NCBI GenBank assembly: GCA_046704785.1
Contig: JBJKRF010000014.1
Span: 1-19,687 of the forward strand
Length of the DNA: 19,687 nt
Source of the DNA: JBJKRF01 sp046704785
GTDB taxonomy: Bacteria > Chloroflexota > Anaerolineae > Anaerolineales > Villigracilaceae
Reading direction: 5' to 3'
How positions within the stretch are numbered: position 1 is the first letter of the stretch; each line of letters opens with the position of its first letter. A model generated the notes under the pieces. The model did no database searches, was not told where the DNA came from, and saw only the letters and a program-made list of their open reading frames with translations. A program made the position numbers and the translations under genes. Shown here one piece after another: positions 1-5,544 of the stretch.

Positions 1-1
1 G

Positions 2-310
2 CAGGAAAACGGCCTGATCTTCACCACTCGGATTGGCACTTTCGTGGACCAGTCGAAACTTTCAAGGGAATTCAAAAGCCTGCTCAAGAAGGCTGGTCTC
101 CCGAACATCCGGTTCCACGACTTGCGCCATACCTCGATTTCCTTCCTCCTCGAAATAGGCACACCACTGAATACCGTGCAGCGCCGGGCTGGCCATTCAA
201 AGGCCAGTGTTACCGCGGACGTGTACGGTCACGCAATGGCGGGGTCCCAAAACGAGGCGGCTGAAAGGATCGAGGACTTGGTAGCGCCAATTGCAGTAAA
301 ATTGCAGTAG
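2..310 (+). CDS. Tyrosine recombinase (integrase), C-terminal part only
   Basis: Reading frame 2 is open from the window edge, so this is the 3' end of a longer gene. The visible 102 residues hold the end of the catalytic domain: the box II motif HDLRHT (His and Arg of the active site), then AGHSKASVT carrying the second His, then the likely nucleophile Tyr in ADVYGHA. This order (H-x-x-R, GH, Tyr) is that of phage/ICE integrases of the tyrosine family. The GTG at 44 is an internal codon, not the start. The gene points toward a tRNA fragment about 120 bp downstream, the usual place for an integrase next to its attachment site. The last codons (AVKLQ) lie in a 24-bp sequence that recurs at 565-588. 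The family call is firm; its element probably lies mostly to the left of the window. Confidence 0.9.
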   Translation, partial: QENGLIFTTRIGTFVDQSKLSREFKSLLKKAGLPNIRFHDLRHTSISFLLEIGTPLNTVQRRAGHSKASVTADVYGHAMAGSQNEAAERIEDLVAPIAVKLQ

Positions 311-314
311 TAAA
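291..314 (+). repeat. 24-bp direct repeat, copy 1 (integrase 3' end)
   Basis: The 24 bases covering the last integrase codons and stop recur exactly at 565-588. The unit contains two tandem copies of TTGCAGTA. The two 24-bp copies bracket the tRNA fragment. Confidence 0.9.
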
Positions 315-343
315 AAACCTCTCCAGCCGACAAAGCTTATAAC

Positions 344-390
344 CCCCATATACAGGGTATAATTCGAGTAAGATACCCTGTATATTGGGG
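344..390. repeat. Inverted repeat just downstream of integrase
   Basis: The left arm 344-360 (CCCCATATACAGGGTAT) and the right arm 373-390 (ATACCCTGTATATTGGGG) are reverse complements except for one extra T, with a 12-nt spacer. The same core TATACAGGG appears again at 477-485. This could be an arm-type integrase site, an excisionase site, or a terminator for the integrase, although no T-run follows. Confidence 0.7.
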
Positions 391-430
391 TAAAGGACTA
401 CATAGACACTATGGAATTACTGCGGGCCTG

Positions 431-474
431 CTCATAATCTCTTGGTCGCTGGTTCGAATCCAGCCGGGCCCACC
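431..474 (+). other. 3' half of a tRNA-Met(CAT) gene, probable attachment site
   Basis: The anticodon-loop-like CTCATAA (431-437) is followed by a variable region, then a perfect T arm: GCTGG (448-452), TTCGAAT loop, CCAGC (460-464). The 3' acceptor strand CGGGCCC (465-471), discriminator A and CC follow. The bases upstream of 431 do not make a D arm, a 5' acceptor strand, or a 5' anticodon stem able to pair with TCTCT, so the gene is only a 3' half. This is what integration into the 3' end of a tRNA gene leaves at the distal junction. The CAT loop suggests a methionine (or Ile2-type) tRNA. Confidence 0.75.
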
Positions 475-540
475 TATATACAGGGGTGCGAGAGCAAGGA
501 ATCCCCATATTTGGTGGAATTTTCCTCCAAAAATGTCCAC

Positions 541-558
541 ATAGAATATACGTTCTAT
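541..558. repeat. 18-bp perfect inverted repeat
   Basis: ATAGAA-TATACG-TTCTAT has perfect 6-bp arms and lies just before the second 24-bp direct repeat. It could be a protein-binding site near the att junction; nothing further can be said. Confidence 0.5.
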
Positions 559-564
559 TTACAT

Positions 565-588
565 TTGCAGTAAAATTGCAGTAGTAAA
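565..588 (+). repeat. 24-bp direct repeat, copy 2
   Basis: This is an exact copy of 291-314, here outside any gene, 274 bp downstream of the first copy and on the other side of the tRNA fragment. Confidence 0.9.
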
Positions 589-626
589 TGGGGCCCGTTC
601 TATGGAATGAATGTCGCTTGTGCTTT

Positions 627-663
627 GGGCGGCAGAAACCGAGAAGGTTTCTGCCGCCCTTTT
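627..663 (+). terminator. Strong hairpin terminator in front of parA
   Basis: The perfect 14-bp stem GGGCGGCAGAAACC (627-640) / GGTTTCTGCCGCCC (646-659) has a GAGAA loop and is followed by TTTT. It ends 30 nt before the parA start, so it lies in the parA leader. It either blocks read-through from the att side or acts as an attenuator. Confidence 0.75.
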
Positions 664-693
664 CTGTTCTCTCATTTCAGAAAGGACAACGAC

Positions 694-1203
694 ATGAAAA
701 TCATCACCATCGCCAATCAAAAAGGCGGCGTGGGTAAAACCACCACCGCCGTCACGCTGGCGCACGGCCTGGCGATTATGGGGCAACGCACCTTGCTGGT
801 GGACCTCGATCCACAGGGCCATGTAGCTTTTGCCCTGGGCGCTGAAAAAGCCCCCGGCTTATACCGGCTCATCGTGGATGAAGAACCCATCGAAAAAGTC
901 GCCATCCCGGCCAGGGAAAACCTGGAGATCATCCCCGGCGACAAGCGCACCGAGAAAGCCAAGCGCACCGTCGTCATCTCCAACTTCCCCACCGAAATCC
1001 TCGGACGCATCTTCAAACACGCCGAATACGATGTCGTCATCTTCGACATGGCACCCTCACTGGACGTGCTGCACGTTTCCGCGCTGATGGCTTCGGACTG
1101 GGTCATCATCCCAACCAAGCTGGACGCGATGGCAGTGGACGGCGTCAACGAGGTGCTGCGCTCGATGGCCGAACTATTTTATTCCAAGGATATTGTTCTC
1201 TAG
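694..1203 (+). CDS. parA: ParA/MinD-family partition ATPase, truncated at the C-terminus
   Basis: The protein starts MKIITIANQKGGVGKTTTAV, the deviant Walker A of ParA (KGGVGKTT, residues 10-17). It continues with LLVDLDPQGH (switch region) and VVIFDMAPSLD (Walker B-like). The ATG at 694 follows AAAGGA and starts exactly at the family's conserved N-terminus, so the longer frame from 607 is not used. Family members are usually about 250 residues; this frame stops after 169. At about codon 160 the text changes from a typical ParA helix (NEVLRSMAEL) to AT-rich sequence (FYSKDIVL, then stop). No remainder of ParA was found downstream. Partition or stabilisation of a mobile element is the family role. 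This copy lacks the C-terminal helices and is probably inactive. Confidence 0.8.
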   Translation: MKIITIANQKGGVGKTTTAVTLAHGLAIMGQRTLLVDLDPQGHVAFALGAEKAPGLYRLIVDEEPIEKVAIPARENLEIIPGDKRTEKAKRTVVISNFPTEILGRIFKHAEYDVVIFDMAPSLDVLHVSALMASDWVIIPTKLDAMAVDGVNEVLRSMAELFYSKDIVL

Positions 1204-1828
1204 CATACAAAAAGTCATTTTGAAGTTTTTTTACTACTTCAAAATGACAATTCCTTAACTTTTCTCCGCTCCCACAAGGACACAGCCAATGGCCTTTTAC
1301 TGTTTTTCCTTTTATCAATACCTTGAATCGAGCAATTACCAAGCGATTTTCAAAACCTAGTACGCTAGCAAAAAATTCGTCTTCCCCCCTTACATCATGA
1401 CTCCATTGGCCGAAAGGCCATTTTCCTGTTTTCTCAAATATGCTCTGACTGATAAAAAAGGATATGACTGGGCCATCTAAATATTCCAAAATAGTTGTAC
1501 CTTTCGGGTAAAGTGAAGCCAACTGGTACGGAAAAAAGAGGCAGGCAATACCTGTCTCGAAAATATGGCGATCACTTGTCCAGGGAATACGGCCTCCAAT
1601 CTCTCGAACAACTGGCAGACCTTTAGGGTAATTATTAGGAAATTCAATCTCGATAAGAAAACGGTCAAAGCATATCCCTTCATGCTCAATTGGAAAACTA
1701 CCGCTCAATAAAACAGCATTGTTTTCAATGCGAAAGTGAAGATTGGGATATTTTGAAGCAACTTCCAAGCGCATATCATCAAGCAATTTAGAATTAACTT
1801 TAAACCAAAGCCCTCGATATTTACTCAT
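1145..1828 (-). CDS. CBASS E2-like (UBC-fold) protein with C-terminal SEC-C motif
   Basis: In 227 residues this looks like a stand-alone bacterial E2 of short type II CBASS. The UBC-like core has FLIEIEFPNNYP (residues 57-68 of this start), the usual E2 strand-Pro pattern, and then DRHIFETGIACLF, which mimics the eukaryotic HPN...G.ICL signature. Cys96 is the likely catalytic residue. A zinc-type SEC-C motif, CPCGSGEKLRNCH, lies at about 183-195. The ATG at 1828 overlaps the CD-NTase stop as ATGA, which decides the start over the upstream ATG at 1837. No E1 or JAB gene is present. In known systems the E2 conjugates or primes the CD-NTase through its C-terminus. The last ~9 codons (RPSSAAPR, then stop) are antisense parA, so the native end has been replaced. 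A terminator-like hairpin lies inside the 3' coding part. Confidence 0.8.
   Translation of the reverse strand: MSKYRGLWFKVNSKLLDDMRLEVASKYPNLHFRIENNAVLLSGSFPIEHEGICFDRFLIEIEFPNNYPKGLPVVREIGGRIPWTSDRHIFETGIACLFFPYQLASLYPKGTTILEYLDGPVISFFISQSIFEKTGKWPFGQWSHDVRGEDEFFASVLGFENRLVIARFKVLIKGKTVKGHWLCPCGSGEKLRNCHFEVVKKLQNDFLYAREQYPWNKIVRPSSAAPR
1209..1248 (-). terminator. Terminator-like hairpin inside the 3' end of the E2 gene
   Basis: On the minus strand, GTCATTTTGAAGT (1248-1236) pairs perfectly over 13 bp with ACTTCAAAATGAC (1226-1214) and is followed by TTTTT (1213-1209). This is a textbook rho-independent layout for the CBASS operon, yet it lies inside the E2 frame, over 20 codons before the stop. 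Confidence 0.6.
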
Positions 1829-2721
1829 AAAGACCAAGGCTTTGTTGGTGTCCTTGTGGTGGACGCAATGCTTACTAGCCCATTTATTTTGTCTTTATCG
1901 TTGCTTTTATCAATAGCTCCAAAAACTGCTTCCCATCCAGAATTGTCTAGTTGTTGAAGTGTTGAAGCTGCAATTTGGCTGAGAATTTGACGTGCATTAT
2001 CATCCAAAGCATCCGATAAGTCATTACCGGCAGGATTTGCAGGATCTTCCACATGAAGACTTTTATAATGATCTTTAAACTCTGTCCAAACGTGCTTTAA
2101 TTGGTCAGCAAGCGAAGAATTCTTCTTCTCTTTGAGAAGCTCGATTACAAGCAACTCCAAGATAAAGTTTCTGAGTGTTATATGGTTGCGAAAACTCCAT
2201 AACTTCATAAGACGAATGGCATCAATGACACCACTTTTCTTTACATGAGCAATATGCACATCCAAGTTTGTTTTCAGTCGCTCTTTTTCACCAGATGATC
2301 TGTAAAGAAAGGTGTCGCTTTTCTCATCATCCACAAACCGACCTGGCACAACATCAATATGGAAATCCACTTTATAGTTTTGGGGATTACGGTCTTTTAA
2401 GCGCAGAGCCGAACCTTTAGGTTCCACATAATAGTCTGAACTTAATGTATCGCGCACATTCTCATAAATTTCTTTCAACGTTTCTCCCGCTGATGTATCT
2501 TCATGGGGAAAGTAATTGATGATATCAAGATCATAGTTCTCTTTTATTAGCGTCCCTTTGGCCTTAGAACCAGCATATCTAATCGTAGGCGAAGAACCAA
2601 ATTTTTCTCTTAGAATGGCCTCCACTGTTTTGCGATGCTCTTCTAAAGCTTTCAATTCTGGCCCATCGGGGTCAAGATTTTGTGATTTCAATACTTCGTT
2701 CAGGTATTCGTTGTCTGTCAT
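1825..2721 (-). CDS. CBASS CD-NTase (cGAS/DncV-like nucleotidyltransferase)
   Basis: This 298-residue nucleotidyltransferase is the signal-making enzyme of a CBASS operon: on phage sensing it makes a cyclic oligonucleotide that activates the neighbouring SAVED effector. Visible motifs are the GSKAKGT loop (51-57), the metal-binding DLD (Asp64, Asp66 in YDLDI), and the third acidic strand VDFHIDVVPG (Asp119/Asp123), in the pol-beta order. The helical C-terminal half (about 150-280) matches the usual OAS-like core. The start ATG overlaps the Cap5 stop (ATGA) and the stop overlaps the E2 start (ATGA), so three genes are translationally coupled. The C-terminus ends PWSL, not glycine, which matters because E1/E2-type CBASS modifies this end. 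Clade and product cannot be set by eye. Confidence 0.9.
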   Translation of the reverse strand: MTDNEYLNEVLKSQNLDPDGPELKALEEHRKTVEAILREKFGSSPTIRYAGSKAKGTLIKENYDLDIINYFPHEDTSAGETLKEIYENVRDTLSSDYYVEPKGSALRLKDRNPQNYKVDFHIDVVPGRFVDDEKSDTFLYRSSGEKERLKTNLDVHIAHVKKSGVIDAIRLMKLWSFRNHITLRNFILELLVIELLKEKKNSSLADQLKHVWTEFKDHYKSLHVEDPANPAGNDLSDALDDNARQILSQIAASTLQQLDNSGWEAVFGAIDKSNDKDKINGLVSIASTTRTPTKPWSL

Positions 2722-3872
2722 TGTTCATTAATCCTTATGCAAAAAGTAAAACCATCATGTTTTTTATTGTTATTGTCATATACCCAAATTGTTGGATCAA
2801 CTTTAGGCAACAACTCCCTGCCACATAAGACTGCTACTGGCGCTGGGATAGCAGGAAATAGGTGGATAGCCTTTAGGACACCGTGATCTTGTAAGATTTT
2901 GCGTAGAGAAGATTGGTATATCATCTTGAAATTGTCCAAATCTTGTCTTAAACGGAGGAATGTAGGATCAGGCACTTTGTTTTTTAGCGTAATTTCGTAA
3001 ACGGAAAATCTTTCATCAATCTCCTTCGGCAGACTTTCACTATGAATTTGCCCACTTAAACTTAAAAGCAAGGCAACACATGATTTATCTTTGCCAGTTT
3101 TTCTAGTTTTGAATTCATACTCAATTGGTGAACCGGTTTCTTTCCAAATCCAGTTTTCGATCTCTCCCCGATGTCGTTGATATAAATCAGTCGGGATTTT
3201 ATTGCTTAACTGGCTACCCAAATAAACTAATACAGGGATTGGACCCAACGCAAAAAGAGAAATATGCCGGGTGCGGTCAACATCCATGCCAGGTGCATAT
3301 AATTGTTCTATCTCCCGTTTAATGGTTCGGGCGGCTACTTGGTAATAATTTGGGTCATTATCAGAAATGGCTGTAAGGTCAATCACACGTCCCCGCATAT
3401 CACTAGGGTAACGAGGGGCGACTGCTTCGGTTACATGCTCAACAGGAATATCTACAGGTTGGCCGTTAATTCTTCCTTTTACTTGTAGGATGTACGTCTT
3501 TAAATCTGGGCTTAAACCTGTGAGATGTTTGATACGTTCTTCATGGTCTCGCTTGTGTTTTTTTAGAGTAGTGACTGTAAATTGTTCTTTGTTGTCATCA
3601 ATTAACTTATGACAAGTAGGACACAAAAGCATCAAATTCTCAACAGCATTAATGTCATCTGGACGTGGGAAAGTATCACCTCGCGGGCCAGCTTCCTTGA
3701 ACGCAACTATATGAGCTTCTTGGGCATAATTTCCCTTCGCTAGGGTTAATGGGTGTTCAATCAAGTAACGATTACATCCATTGAATTCACATCGTCCGCC
3801 AGAAACTACAAAGAGAAATAGTTGATTTTTGTACGGAATCTTTCTTGCATGATTGATTGGTGAATTAGTCAT
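2718..3872 (-). CDS. cap5: CBASS effector Cap5: HNH endonuclease-SAVED domain
   Basis: This 384-residue protein is the expected length for Cap5, which degrades DNA when its SAVED domain binds the cyclic nucleotide and the protein oligomerises. An N-terminal zinc-HNH domain is visible: CEFNGC (Cys28, Cys33), AHIVA (His54, catalytic), ENLMLLCPTCHKLID (Asn79, Cys84, Cys87, His88). The remaining ~250 residues are the SAVED half, with a GPIP-containing strand around 212 (FALGPIPVLVYLG) and a late VLCGRELLP segment, typical of the two pseudo-symmetric CARF-like repeats. It is the first gene of the operon, starting ATG at 3872 with only a weak purine-rich RBS, about 45 nt from a good promoter. Activation kills or arrests the host. 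Confidence 0.9.
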   Translation of the reverse strand: MTNSPINHARKIPYKNQLFLFVVSGGRCEFNGCNRYLIEHPLTLAKGNYAQEAHIVAFKEAGPRGDTFPRPDDINAVENLMLLCPTCHKLIDDNKEQFTVTTLKKHKRDHEERIKHLTGLSPDLKTYILQVKGRINGQPVDIPVEHVTEAVAPRYPSDMRGRVIDLTAISDNDPNYYQVAARTIKREIEQLYAPGMDVDRTRHISLFALGPIPVLVYLGSQLSNKIPTDLYQRHRGEIENWIWKETGSPIEYEFKTRKTGKDKSCVALLLSLSGQIHSESLPKEIDERFSVYEITLKNKVPDPTFLRLRQDLDNFKMIYQSSLRKILQDHGVLKAIHLFPAIPAPVAVLCGRELLPKVDPTIWVYDNNNKKHDGFTFCIRINEQ

Positions 3873-3914
3873 TTCAAATTTCCGATTGATTACTTCTGAT
3901 TTCGTTCTGTATGT

Positions 3915-3931
3915 CGGACAAAATCATACCG
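3915..3931. promoter_or_regulatory. Operator copy 1 (CGGACA-N5-ATACCG)
   Basis: The 17-bp motif has a partial dyad (CGG...CCG). It overlaps the -10 element of the CBASS promoter. An identical-format copy lies exactly 40 bp away. Confidence 0.65.
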
Positions 3932-3951
3932 CAATAACGTACAAAAGTCAA
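3923..3951 (-). promoter_or_regulatory. Sigma70-type promoter of the CBASS operon
   Basis: On the minus strand the -35 is TTGACT (3951-3946), the spacer is 17 bp and the -10 is TATGAT (3928-3923). Transcription would begin near 3916, giving a leader of about 45 nt to the cap5 ATG. Operator copy 1 covers the -10, and copy 2 sits just upstream of the -35. Confidence 0.7.
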
Positions 3952-3954
3952 TAG

Positions 3955-3971
3955 CGGACATTTTTATACCG
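3955..3971. promoter_or_regulatory. Operator copy 2 (CGGACA-N5-ATACCG)
   Basis: This has the same 17-bp architecture as 3915-3931, with only the 5-bp spacer different. It covers the expected -35 position of the divergent regulator promoter and runs into the perfect palindrome CGATATATCG (just after 3969). Confidence 0.65.
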
Positions 3972-3988
3972 ATATATCGTTTTTTGTG

Positions 3989-3994
3989 TATAAT
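3989..3994 (+). promoter_or_regulatory. -10 element (TATAAT) for the XRE regulator gene
   Basis: A perfect TATAAT hexamer lies 35 bp before the regulator ATG. The 17-bp-upstream position has no good -35 and is occupied by operator copy 2, consistent with autoregulation. Confidence 0.5.
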
Positions 3995-4028
3995 AAAATC
4001 AAAATTTATTTTCAGATGGGATGTTCTT

Positions 4029-4415
4029 ATGCCAGAAAACATGTCCAATCTTTCATTAGGTATTCGCCTTCGCCAGATGCGTGAAGATAAGGGTTGGAGC
4101 CTGAGCCAACTTGCCGAAACAGCAAAAATATCACGAAGCTATCTGGCTCAAATTGAATCGGGAGAAAGTATTCCTACCCAAGCAAAAATTATCCAGTTGG
4201 CAAATGCTTTTGGGGCTTTACCGAGTGAATTATTAGGAGAAACCCCAGAGAATATTAATATTCCGCAAAGCCTAAAAAACTTTGCTCAAGCCGCTAATCT
4301 AGGATCAGCTGACATACAGATGTTGGCAAGAATCGAGTATCGCGGAAATCGCCCAAATACCGAGGAAGAGTGGAAAGCTATTTATTCAGTTATAAAAGGT
4401 ATGTTAGGGGAGTAA
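4029..4415 (+). CDS. XRE-family HTH repressor, CapH-like
   Basis: This 128-residue protein has an N-terminal Cro/C1-type helix-turn-helix (GIRLRQMREDKGWSLSQLAE, then ISRSYLAQIESGESIPT, roughly residues 11-50) and a ~60-residue C-terminal tail. It is divergent from the CBASS operon and followed 7 nt later by an ImmA/IrrE-like gene. This is the CapH/CapP arrangement, in which the peptidase cleaves the repressor on a DNA-damage signal and derepresses CBASS. The ATG at 4029 was chosen over the in-frame upstream ATG at 3984 because 3984 lies ahead of the TATAAT box and would not be transcribed. The two matching operators in the intergenic region are its likely binding sites. Confidence 0.85.
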   Translation: MPENMSNLSLGIRLRQMREDKGWSLSQLAETAKISRSYLAQIESGESIPTQAKIIQLANAFGALPSELLGETPENINIPQSLKNFAQAANLGSADIQMLARIEYRGNRPNTEEEWKAIYSVIKGMLGE

Positions 4416-4422
4416 ATTATTC

Positions 4423-5298
4423 GTGAATGCAAAAGTGACTTCCGCGAATTTGTTTCTTCAAAAAGTAGGTGACTCAGTTTCCTCAACTTTATTTCGAAAC
4501 TATGCTCAATACTTGTTAGAAACGACTGAGATAAATGAACTCCCTATTTCGTTAGATAAAATCCGAAATAAACATGACCTGAATCGACATATTGCCCCCC
4601 TAGAGAAGAAAAGGCGAGGTTTTCTCTTGGGGAACTCAATTTTCATTAACAGCGATGATCTAAACAGCGTTCAACGTTTCACGGAAGCTCACGAAATGAT
4701 GGAGACATTAGTTATTGAACTGCTTTCTGAGTCGCCATCTCGAATTAGACCCGAAGCCAGAATGACATTTAAAATTGATAAAGAAAATTGGTGCGAACAA
4801 GGCGCTGCGGAATTGTTGATGCCAAGCAATCTTTTCTTTCCGAAAATTACAGGGAAACACATAAGCTTGGATGAGGGAATGCGACTGGCGAAGTTATGCC
4901 AAACATCGCTCACTGCAACCATTAGACGTATGCTTGATTCAAATCTCTCGCCTTGTATGTTTGCAATATTGCGTGAAGGACATAAAAAAACACAGGTTGT
5001 GCCTTCAAAAACCGGTCAAGGTGTCTTGTGGGGAAGCCCATCAGATTGGGATCCCCCAACCGAGCTACGAGTCTGGAAACGTTGGAATTCTTCTCAAGTT
5101 ACAGACTTTCTTTGTAAAAACGAATCTTTCTCACGAGACAGCATTGCTTACCAAACATTGGTATCTGGCAATGTAGGTCAAATTAATAAATCGCGTGATA
5201 CTCTTGATCTGGAATATATCAAAGGTGAGTATTTGGTTGAGACCTTATTAGTCAACATCGAAAATACCCGGTCGGTTATGATACTTATTCATTTTTAG
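4423..5298 (+). CDS. ImmA/IrrE-family (CapP-like) metallopeptidase with variant zinc motif
   Basis: The 291-residue protein has the core ImmA/IrrE (DUF955) signature: RFTEAHEMMETLV (84-96), then a later helix ENWCEQGAAELLMPSNLF (121-138), which in the family carries the third ligand and the AAELLMP motif. The usual HExxH reads HEMME here, so the second His ligand is replaced by Glu94. About 130 C-terminal residues follow, matching the size of a sensor domain. The GTG start at 4423 follows TTAGGGGAG, 7 nt after the repressor stop, so the two genes form one transcript. The likely role is cleaving or sensing for the adjacent repressor. Whether it is still catalytic is open. Confidence 0.8.
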   Translation: MNAKVTSANLFLQKVGDSVSSTLFRNYAQYLLETTEINELPISLDKIRNKHDLNRHIAPLEKKRRGFLLGNSIFINSDDLNSVQRFTEAHEMMETLVIELLSESPSRIRPEARMTFKIDKENWCEQGAAELLMPSNLFFPKITGKHISLDEGMRLAKLCQTSLTATIRRMLDSNLSPCMFAILREGHKKTQVVPSKTGQGVLWGSPSDWDPPTELRVWKRWNSSQVTDFLCKNESFSRDSIAYQTLVSGNVGQINKSRDTLDLEYIKGEYLVETLLVNIENTRSVMILIHF

Positions 5299-5338
5299 GG
5301 AGCCATTGCAATATATATTTCTTAAGAGATACACCGCA

Positions 5339-5490
5339 TTCATCAACCGTGTTGCCGAATTAGCTCTTCTTGAAAAACATTATCGCTCAAACAAGGCGGA
5401 ACGGATCGTTCTTTATGGCCGTTTCCGGGTTGGGAAAACTGAGCTGGTATCGCACATGAAAACTCCGCGTCCATTACTCAGTACGCTTTG
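5339..5490 (+). pseudogene. N-terminal fragment of a third DUF234-type ATPase
   Basis: About 50 codons match the N-termini of the two downstream ATPases: FINRVAELALLEKHY, then ERIVLYGRFRVGKTELVSHM with an intact Walker A (GRFRVGKT). The start codon is lost: the family's MFINR reads AFINR. Homology fades after about 5485, directly before the palindrome of the next ATPase gene. The frame stays open to 5581 only by running through that palindrome. It is a deletion remnant, so at least three such units once stood in tandem. No palindrome precedes it. Confidence 0.75.
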
Positions 5491-5492
5491 TA

Positions 5493-5533
5493 AAAGTAAT
5501 AGTCTGGACTATGATAGTCCAGACTATTATTTT
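5493..5533. repeat. 41-nt palindrome abutting the RBS of ATPase 1
   Basis: Twenty-nt arms (5493-5512, 5514-5533) surround one central base. The inner 14 bp around TCTGGACTAT/ATAGTCCAGA pair perfectly; outside them is one G-T wobble. GGGAG follows immediately, and the ATG comes at 5545. It has the same length and position as 7156-7196. Confidence 0.85.
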
Positions 5534-5544
5534 GGGAGACAGCC

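Noticed and set aside
421..474. A complete tRNA-Met gene
   Set aside because: T arm and 3' acceptor strand are present, but no D arm, 5' acceptor strand or 5' anticodon stem can be found upstream.
591..597. GGGCCCG as the displaced 5' acceptor strand of the tRNA
   Set aside because: It is complementary to the 3' acceptor strand, but the following bases do not continue as a tRNA 5' half; seven bases may be chance.
607..693. N-terminal extension of ParA from 607
   Set aside because: It would translate through the terminator hairpin and lies before a good RBS and the family-typical start at 694.
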